Shown: piece after piece, positions 43,181 to 49,001 of the stretch
Numbering within the stretch: position 1 is the first letter of the stretch
How the letters are laid out: every line of letters begins with the position of its first letter
NCBI GenBank assembly: GCA_021806005.1
Contig: JAJZDM010000014.1
Location: 1 to 49,001 of the forward strand
DNA length: 49,001 nt
Direction: 5' to 3'
DNA from: Acidobacteriota bacterium
Lineage (GTDB): Bacteria > Acidobacteriota > Terriglobia > Terriglobales > Acidobacteriaceae
The notes under the pieces: generated by a model
Database searches by the model: none
Seen by the model: the letters and a program-made list of their open reading frames with translations, nothing else
Told to the model about the DNA's origin: nothing
Made by a program: the position numbers and the translations under genes

Positions 43181-45049
43181 ATGTCTTTCACTTTTGCGCT
43201 CTCCTCTGCTGCTGCGGCTCTGTTGCTGGCGGTGCTGCCTGCCAGTTCCTCGCTGGCCCAACTGCCGGCGAAGTACCTGACGGAGCAGCCGGTTCGAGCC
43301 AACCACGCCATGGTGGTGACGATCCACCACGACGCCACGGACGCCGGGCTCCAGATTCTGCGGGAGGGCGGGAACGCGGTGGATGCGGCCGTGGCCGTCG
43401 GCTTTGCGCTGGCCGTGGTCTATCCGGAGGCGGGCAACATCGGGGGGGGAGGGTTCATGTTGATTCGACCGTCGGGGAGGGGGCTGAACGGTGGGCAACC
43501 GGTGTTTCTGGACTACCGGGAGGAGGCGCCGGGTTCAGCCGGCGCCAACATGTACCTGGACCGGGCCGGCGAGGTGATCCCACAGATGTCGATTACGGGC
43601 ATGCACGCCTCCGGCGTGCCGGGCACGGTGGCCGGGCTGACCTATGCGGAGCAGCACTTTGGCCGTCTGGGGCTGGTCCGGGTGATGGCCCCGGCGATCC
43701 GGCTGGCGCGGGAGGGCTTTGTGCTTCCCGCCCAGGAGGCCGGTGACATGCATGCCGGCAACCTGGCGAGGTTTGCGGCCTCGCGGCGGATCTTCCAGCG
43801 CGATGGCAACTTCTACCGTCCCGGTGAGGTCTTTCGCCAGCCGGAGCTGGCCGCGACGCTGGAGCGCATCCGTCGCGATCCGGCGAGCTTCTATCACGGC
43901 AAGCTGGCAGAGCAGTTCGCGGCCTTTGAGGCGGCCAACGGGGGGATGATCACGGCCGAGGATCTGGCCCGCTACCGGGTGAGGGAGCGCAGGCCACTGC
44001 TGGGCCAGTATCGCGGGCTGAAGGTGCTGACCGCGCCGCCGCCCAGCTCCGGGGGCATTGTGTTGATCGAGATTCTGAACATCCTGAGCGGCTACGATGT
44101 TGCCAGCCTGGGAGCGGACCGGTCTGCCAACCAGATTCATATCATCGCGGAGGCCTTTCGCCGCGCCTACATGGACCGCGGCGACTACCTGGGCGACCCG
44201 GATTTCAACCGGATGCCGCTGGAGCAGATGGCCTCGCAGGCGTATGCGGCTGCCTGGCGCAGGACGATCGATCCCTTTTCTCCCACCCCGTCGGCCAAGC
44301 TGGTGCGCCCGGCTGGCTTTCTGCCTGCGGCCTCGACGCCGCTGCATCCGCAGTTAGAGTCCAGCGAGACGACTCACTTCTCCATTGTGGATGCGGAGGG
44401 GAACGCGGTCTCCAGCACGTACACGCTGAACTTCGGCTTTGGCTCCGGGGTGACGGTGGACCCCCTGGGCTTTCTGCTGAACGACGAGATGGATGACTTC
44501 ACCTCCAAGGTAGGCGTGCCCAATGCCTATGGCCTGATCCAGAGCTCGGCGAACGCCATTGCCCCGGGCAAGCGCCCACTCTCGGCGATGACGCCCACGA
44601 TCGTCAGCGAGCCGCCGGTGTGCTCGCCGTCTGGCGCCGGCGATCGCCAGGGTTCGAGCGTGTACTATGTACCGCTGCCGGCCAACTGCAAGCCGGGAAG
44701 GCTGCGCCTGGTGCTGGGCTCGCCGGGCGGATCGACGATCATGACCACGGTGGCCAATGACCTGATCAGTGTGGTGGACAACCATCTGAACATCCAGGCC
44801 GCAGCCGATGCGCCACGGTTCCATCATCAGTATCTGCCGGACGTGCTGCAGTTTGAGAAGGCCTTCCCGGTCGCCACGGTGGAGCAGATGCAGGCGCGCG
44901 GCTACAGCACGCGCCGCGCTGCGGAGTTCGATGAGAAGTCCGCCGGCGTGTGGGGCGACAGCGAGCTGATCGAGGTGGACCCGGCCAGTGGTGAGCTGCT
45001 GGGTGGGCACGACCATCGCCATACCTTTGGCAAGGCCGCAGGGTATTGA
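43181..45049 (+). CDS. ggt: Gamma-glutamyltranspeptidase/glutathione hydrolase
   Basis: A 622-residue Ntn hydrolase with an N-terminal signal peptide (hydrophobic residues 8-25, cleavage after SLA), so it acts in the periplasm. The large-subunit part has GGNAVDAAVAVGFALAVVYP and GNIGGGGFMLI. ESSETTHFSIVD marks the self-cleavage site, with T397 as nucleophile (T391 in E. coli). The small subunit holds GSGVTVDPLGFLLNDEMDDF, RPLSAMTPTIV and GSPGGSTIMTT. It cleaves glutathione and other gamma-glutamyl compounds, supplying cysteine and glutamate. GGAGG lies rather far (13 nt) from the ATG. Confidence 0.95.
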   Translation: MSFTFALSSAAAALLLAVLPASSSLAQLPAKYLTEQPVRANHAMVVTIHHDATDAGLQILREGGNAVDAAVAVGFALAVVYPEAGNIGGGGFMLIRPSGRGLNGGQPVFLDYREEAPGSAGANMYLDRAGEVIPQMSITGMHASGVPGTVAGLTYAEQHFGRLGLVRVMAPAIRLAREGFVLPAQEAGDMHAGNLARFAASRRIFQRDGNFYRPGEVFRQPELAATLERIRRDPASFYHGKLAEQFAAFEAANGGMITAEDLARYRVRERRPLLGQYRGLKVLTAPPPSSGGIVLIEILNILSGYDVASLGADRSANQIHIIAEAFRRAYMDRGDYLGDPDFNRMPLEQMASQAYAAAWRRTIDPFSPTPSAKLVRPAGFLPAASTPLHPQLESSETTHFSIVDAEGNAVSSTYTLNFGFGSGVTVDPLGFLLNDEMDDFTSKVGVPNAYGLIQSSANAIAPGKRPLSAMTPTIVSEPPVCSPSGAGDRQGSSVYYVPLPANCKPGRLRLVLGSPGGSTIMTTVANDLISVVDNHLNIQAAADAPRFHHQYLPDVLQFEKAFPVATVEQMQARGYSTRRAAEFDEKSAGVWGDSELIEVDPASGELLGGHDHRHTFGKAAGY

Positions 45050-45193
45050 GGAGAGCAGACCGGACGCGAGTCCAGGCTTTAAAGAGAATGAGATTCTGCC
45101 CGGCCACTGTGGGAGCGTGGTAGATCCTGTTGCTTGTCAACGGGTCCGGACCGACATGGCTGCTACCTGCGGCCTCCATCTGCATGCTGCCAA

Positions 45194-45234
45194 CCCACAT
45201 CTCGAAGGTAGCAAGATGTGGGGCGCCCCTTTTT
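45194..45234 (+). terminator. Probable terminator after ggt
   Basis: CCCACATCT pairs perfectly with AGATGTGGG around an 11-nt loop. GCGCCCC and then TTTTT follow, so the T-run is 7 nt from the stem. It overlaps the end of the convergent lysR gene. Confidence 0.5.
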
Positions 45235-46159
45235 ATAGAACCCGGCTGGTTGGGTGCGGACCGATGGGCAAGGACTGTTTTTGGACCGCTTTCCTTAGCA
45301 GCCTGGTCCAGGTGGCGTTCTTCCGCAACCGCTTGACGCTGATGGCGTAGAAGTTTTCAAAGATCTCGCGAAAATCATGCAGCACCACGAGCTTCTGCTC
45401 CTTCAGTTCATCCTTGACCACGACGCGAGGAACGGCAGCCACTCCCAGTCCATCCCTTGCCAGCAGGCGGAGCATGGGCATGTCATCCACCTCGGCGATG
45501 ATGTTGGGCTCGATCTCCCAGCGGTCAAAGAGCGCATCCAGTTGGGTGCGGATGTCGCTGTTGCGCCCCGGCAGCAACAGGCGCAACTGCGCAAGGTCTT
45601 TGGGGAAGCGCAGGCGGGCGAAGCCAGGATCCGGCCTTCCAACCAGGCTGACCTGCTGGCGCGCCAACTGCTGGCAGCGCCAGTCCGATTCGCCCTGCGA
45701 ACCGATGGGCCGATTGCTGAGCACAAGATCGAGCTGGAAGGATTGCAGCCTGCTCAGAAGCTCCTCCATGCCGCCTGATTCGATGACCAGATGCAACGCC
45801 GGTTCGGTCATCAACGGTTGCAGGAACTGCTCCTGGAAGTTGCGCGAGAGCGTGCTGACCGAGCCGATGCGAAAGCGCAGTCTGGAGCGGCTGGCCTCGC
45901 CCTCCACGGCGCGGACAAGCTCTTCACTGAGTTCAAAGATCTCCTGCGCATAATGCAGGACCATCGCTCCGAAGGGGGTGAGCTGGAGGCGGCGGTTGGC
46001 GCGATCGAAGAGAGCTGTTCCGAGGGAGTCCTCGAGCTGCCGTATCTGTATCGAGAGGGAGGATTGAGAGATGTTGAGCCGGCTGGCTGCCTGGGTGAGG
46101 TTGCCGCAGGAGGCAACCAGCCAGAAGTAGCGCAAGTGGTGAAGATTGAGGTGCTGCAT
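45233..46159 (-). CDS. LysR-family transcriptional regulator divergent from dabBA
   Basis: A 308-residue regulator beginning MQHLNLHHLRYFWLVASCGN. The winged helix is visible as LTQAASRLNISQSSLSIQIR, with QLEDSLGTALFDRANRRLQL; a LysR co-inducer domain follows. The N-terminus resembles NhaR-type members. Standing back to back with dabB with a 74 bp spacer, it most likely controls inorganic-carbon uptake, as LysR (CbbR-like) proteins do elsewhere; this is inferred from position. The start is taken at the HLNLHHLRYFW methionine. TATTAT (46166-46171) is 6 nt before the ATG, with no Shine-Dalgarno. Confidence 0.88.
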   Translation of the reverse strand: MQHLNLHHLRYFWLVASCGNLTQAASRLNISQSSLSIQIRQLEDSLGTALFDRANRRLQLTPFGAMVLHYAQEIFELSEELVRAVEGEASRSRLRFRIGSVSTLSRNFQEQFLQPLMTEPALHLVIESGGMEELLSRLQSFQLDLVLSNRPIGSQGESDWRCQQLARQQVSLVGRPDPGFARLRFPKDLAQLRLLLPGRNSDIRTQLDALFDRWEIEPNIIAEVDDMPMLRLLARDGLGVAAVPRVVVKDELKEQKLVVLHDFREIFENFYAISVKRLRKNATWTRLLRKAVQKQSLPIGPHPTSRVL

Positions 46160-46233
46160 GATTCGATAATATAGAACGTTTTGTGCACTATTATATATTT
46201 TACAAATCATCAAGAATCCGGAAGTATGCAGAC
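46160..46233. promoter_or_regulatory. Divergent lysR/dabB control region
   Basis: A 74-bp AT-rich spacer. It contains ATAATA (46166-46171) and TATTAT (46189-46194) as an inverted pair 17 bp apart, suited to LysR binding. A plus-strand TATATT (46194-46199) is a possible -10 for dabB, 34 nt before its ATG. Confidence 0.45.
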
Positions 46234-47781
46234 ATGACGAGTTTCACCATGTCCGATGTTTCCATGTGGCTACCCGGATGCTGTTATCTGCTGGCTGCCG
46301 TTCCGGGACGGCCCCACGCGAGCGCGCCGTGGAAGAGAGCGATGCTTGCAACCTGGGCGGGGTTGATGTTCTCCATCGTCAGCCTGGTCTCTCTGGATGG
46401 AGGCATTTTCCATCTGGCTGCGGATCTGCCGGGGCATTGCATGCTGGTCCTTATCAGCTTTCTTGCTGTTGTGATTACACGTTACTCGCACAGTTACCTG
46501 GGCGGGGAGCCAGGGCAGAGGCGATTCCTGAGCGCCTTGATGACAACCTTTGGATTTTCCGCGGCTGTGGTGATTGCACCCCGTCTTGATCTTCTTTTGC
46601 TGGCATGGGTTCTGAGCAGTGTGTCATTGAATGCGCTGCTGTTGTACTTTCCGGACCGGCGCGCGGCGAAGATGGCGGCCCACAAGAAGTTCCTGGTCAG
46701 CCGCACCGCGGAGGCGCTGCTTCTGATTGGCATAGGTGTTCTCTATCGTAGTTATGGAACGCTCAACATCGCCGCGCTGAACCATGCGGTTTCCATGGAG
46801 CCCAGGCATGGGCTGGCGGTGCTTGTTTTTTCGCTGTGTCTGGCTGTCGCTGTAATTCTGAAGTCAGCGCAACTGCCGCTGCACGGCTGGCTGATCCAGG
46901 TGATGGAAGCGCCCACGCCGGTTTCTGCGCTGCTGCATGCGGGCATTGTGAATCTTGGCGGTGTTCTTCTCATCCGCCTGCATCCATTTCTCGATGCTGA
47001 GGCAAGCACTCAGTTCCTGTTGACGGCGTCGGGGGTTATCACCCTGGTAATCGCAGGGGTGGTGATGCTGACAAGGGTGAGCATCAAGGTGCGCCTTGCC
47101 TGGTCCACCTGCGCGCAGATGGGATTTCTGCTGGCGGAGTGCGGCACGGGATTGTATGGCCTGGCGCTGCTCCATCTGCTGGGCCACTCGCTGTACAAGT
47201 CTTATCTGTTTTTGAGCTCCGGGAGCGTGGTGCAGGCTTACGGCGAGGATGTCTCGGTGGGAGAGGTTCGCATGCTCCGGCGCGCTCGGGTTTGGCCGCG
47301 TGTTGCCTCTCTGCTGATTCTTGGCGGGGCTTTTTGGGGAGTTCACTCTGTTGTGGCCAACACAGCCTATGATGTGGAACCGATTGCCCTGGCGGTGCTG
47401 GCTGTGGGAGTTGCGCCGCTGCTGGCGGTGGGCCTGGAGGAGGAGGGGCTTCTGGGTTCAGCCGTGGTGCGCATCGGCTGCTTGTTGGTTCTTTACGAGG
47501 CCTTGCACCGGTATTTCAGCTCCGTTGTTTCGTCAGACGACAACCGGCATTGGATGGTTCCTGCTCTCTTCGGTTTTGCGATGGTGCTGCTGTATGTCCT
47601 GCAGATTGTTGTACGCACCTGTGACGCCCGGCGAATGTGGCGGGTTCGCATCTGGGCTTTTCATGGCTTCTACCTGGATGAGATCTTCACGCGGTTTGTG
47701 TTGGCGCTTTGGCCGATCAGGGTGAACGGAGGATCGCCGGCTGCACATTCCACGACAACCGATGAGGGGGAGTTTGCATGA
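46234..47781 (+). CDS. dabB: DAB inorganic-carbon uptake system, NuoL-like subunit DabB
   Basis: A 515-residue membrane protein of the proton-translocating NADH dehydrogenase subunit L/MrpA family with about thirteen helices. SAQLPLHGWLIQVMEAPTPV then SALLHAGIVNLGGVLLIRLH and LLHLLGHSLYKSYLFLSSG are the conserved channel motifs with the key Lys and His. Paired with DabA it forms the DAB complex, in which cation flow through DabB is thought to drive one-way hydration of CO2 to bicarbonate by DabA. It is shorter than NuoL, as DabB proteins are. The stop overlaps the dabA start by 4 bp (ATGA). Confidence 0.88.
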   Translation: MTSFTMSDVSMWLPGCCYLLAAVPGRPHASAPWKRAMLATWAGLMFSIVSLVSLDGGIFHLAADLPGHCMLVLISFLAVVITRYSHSYLGGEPGQRRFLSALMTTFGFSAAVVIAPRLDLLLLAWVLSSVSLNALLLYFPDRRAAKMAAHKKFLVSRTAEALLLIGIGVLYRSYGTLNIAALNHAVSMEPRHGLAVLVFSLCLAVAVILKSAQLPLHGWLIQVMEAPTPVSALLHAGIVNLGGVLLIRLHPFLDAEASTQFLLTASGVITLVIAGVVMLTRVSIKVRLAWSTCAQMGFLLAECGTGLYGLALLHLLGHSLYKSYLFLSSGSVVQAYGEDVSVGEVRMLRRARVWPRVASLLILGGAFWGVHSVVANTAYDVEPIALAVLAVGVAPLLAVGLEEEGLLGSAVVRIGCLLVLYEALHRYFSSVVSSDDNRHWMVPALFGFAMVLLYVLQIVVRTCDARRMWRVRIWAFHGFYLDEIFTRFVLALWPIRVNGGSPAAHSTTTDEGEFA

Positions 47782-49001
47782 TCACGACAAGCTGCAGGGA
47801 GTTTGGGGAGCGCTGTGATATTGCCGCTGCGGCGGAGGCCTGCTGCGGTTTGGTTGCGCCCTTCTGGCCGCTGGACCGCTCCATCGCCGTGAATCCATAT
47901 TGGGGATTCCGAGACTGTTCGTTCGAGCGGACGATGGAGGAGCTGGCGCGTCTTGCCGGTTCGCCCATGACGATGCCACCGAGCTATTACAAAGAGAGGT
48001 TGGCAGCCGGCGAGATCTCCGAGGCTTGCCTGGCGGAGGCTCTGGCGGAGGGCGGGTCTGGCTACTCCATGGAAGAACTGATGGGCTTCCTTGACACCGC
48101 ACCACCGCCTCTGCAGGCGATTCCGCTGCTGTCAGACAGGTGGGACGCTCGGCGCGAGCTGACGCATGCCTATAGCTGGGGTGAGCATATGCTTACTCAG
48201 ATCAGCCAGTGCTGCGCCAGCTACTTCGATGGCTTTCAGGCGGAGTGGCCCATTGAGGAAGGTCCGGGGCTGTATCGCTATTGGCTGCAGATGCTCGAAG
48301 AGGATCGGGGAAGTGAGTTTCTGATGCGGGAAGACGGATTGCGGGAGCGTTGCCGCACGCTGCCCCGTGAGCCGCTTGGGCTGCTGGAAGAGGCTGCAAC
48401 GCGTCTGCATCTCTCGCCGGATCAGGTCCCTGTTTTGTTCGCTGTCGCGATGCTGCGCGTGCCGGGGTGGGCCTCTTATGGCTCCTATCTGGCCTGGCAG
48501 GCAAAGCTAGCAGGCCGGGCAGATCCGGGCCATACGTTGAGCCTGCTGGCGATTCGCGTGGCGTGGGAGTTGTTGTTGGACGACGCTGCGCGTTCGTCCG
48601 GTTCGGTGTGGGCAGAGTGGCAGATTCTGTGGCAAAGAACGACGAACGCCAGGCAGCCGGAGGCGCTGAAGATGGCTGCCATCTGGCTGCGCGCGGAGGA
48701 GTTGTCTTATCAGCATCGGCTGGTTCAGACGCTTTCACAGCCACCCCTGCGCCAGAGCCCCGACCCTGCGGTGCAGGCGGTCTTCTGCATCGATGTCCGC
48801 TCGGAGCCGATGCGCAGAGCCATGGAGTCCACGGACGCCTCGTTTGAGACGCTCGGGTTTGCAGGATTCTTCGGGGTTCCGATGGAGTATCGCGCCCTGG
48901 GCTCCGAGATACCCTTGCCGCACCTGCCGGGTCTCTTCAAGCCGGATCTGACTGCGGTCCAAACGACCGGCGATCCGGCGCTGGATGGAAGGCTCGCGCA
49001 C
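47778..49001 (+). CDS. dabA: DAB inorganic-carbon uptake system, DabA (DUF2309), 3' end outside window
   Basis: An open frame of 408 codons running off the window, translated by hand. Near the start LVAPFWPLDRSIAVNPYWGF is the DUF2309 signature. FCIDVRSEPMRR carries C337 and D339, matching the first half of the beta-carbonic-anhydrase-like zinc site (C351/D353 in Halothiobacillus DabA); the second zinc pair (His and Cys) should lie beyond 49001. DabA is the soluble catalytic subunit at the inner face of the membrane. The 4-bp overlap with dabB shows coupling. About half of the usual roughly 800 residues is present. Confidence 0.9.
   Translation, partial: MITTSCREFGERCDIAAAAEACCGLVAPFWPLDRSIAVNPYWGFRDCSFERTMEELARLAGSPMTMPPSYYKERLAAGEISEACLAEALAEGGSGYSMEELMGFLDTAPPPLQAIPLLSDRWDARRELTHAYSWGEHMLTQISQCCASYFDGFQAEWPIEEGPGLYRYWLQMLEEDRGSEFLMREDGLRERCRTLPREPLGLLEEAATRLHLSPDQVPVLFAVAMLRVPGWASYGSYLAWQAKLAGRADPGHTLSLLAIRVAWELLLDDAARSSGSVWAEWQILWQRTTNARQPEALKMAAIWLRAEELSYQHRLVQTLSQPPLRQSPDPAVQAVFCIDVRSEPMRRAMESTDASFETLGFAGFFGVPMEYRALGSEIPLPHLPGLFKPDLTAVQTTGDPALDGRLAH

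Overview
The window reads as chromosomal DNA of a high-GC acidobacterium, most likely class Terriglobia (the Acidobacteriaceae type). This is inferred from gene content, GC-rich codon use and the style of several conserved hypothetical families; no rRNA or other decisive marker is present. There is no prophage, insertion sequence, CRISPR array or tRNA that I can support.

Layout. (1) 1-6742: the end of a Gfo/Idh/MocA oxidoreductase, a minus-strand group (RuvX, MltG, a lipoprotein), a plus-strand operon (GreA, a CDP-alcohol phosphatidyltransferase, an isoaspartyl peptidase/asparaginase) and a duplicated HPP-like membrane protein. (2) 6898-12032: a short-chain dehydrogenase, an ArsR regulator, a sulfide:quinone oxidoreductase followed at once by a tiny membrane-associated protein, and a two-gene membrane protein/winged-helix operon behind two tandem palindromic operators. 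(3) 12459-20611: accessory and housekeeping genes, including a DUF6338-like/DUF2934-like fusion, an Nth-like protein without the usual catalytic lysine, a mutarotase, Maf, an M20 peptidase, LpxC that seems to start at CTG, FolK, an outer-membrane protein and an HTH-TOBE protein.

(4) 20714-38735 is the most striking part: about 18 kb given almost wholly to lipid-linked glycan chemistry. It holds a UDP-galactopyranose-mutase-like flavoprotein, a UbiA-family prenyltransferase resembling decaprenyl-phosphate phosphoribosyltransferase, two GT39/PMT-like membrane proteins, one AftB-like membrane protein, and five paralogous polytopic proteins with a DDGPY motif. Four of those five lie in tandem and look like a duplicated two-gene unit. 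All five start at TTG behind a similar Shine-Dalgarno. My inference is a surface-glycan or protein-glycosylation system that uses polyprenyl-phosphate sugars, possibly pentose or furanose donors.

(5) 38972-49001: ClpB and Hsp20 (protein quality control), gamma-glutamyltranspeptidase, then a LysR regulator divergent from dabB-dabA, the two-subunit DAB inorganic-carbon uptake system. dabA runs off the end of the window.

Two themes recur in regulation. Several genes have a -10-like hexamer only 5-8 nt before the start codon and no Shine-Dalgarno, which suggests leaderless mRNAs. Short inverted repeats next to small ArsR-type or winged-helix genes suggest local repressor circuits.
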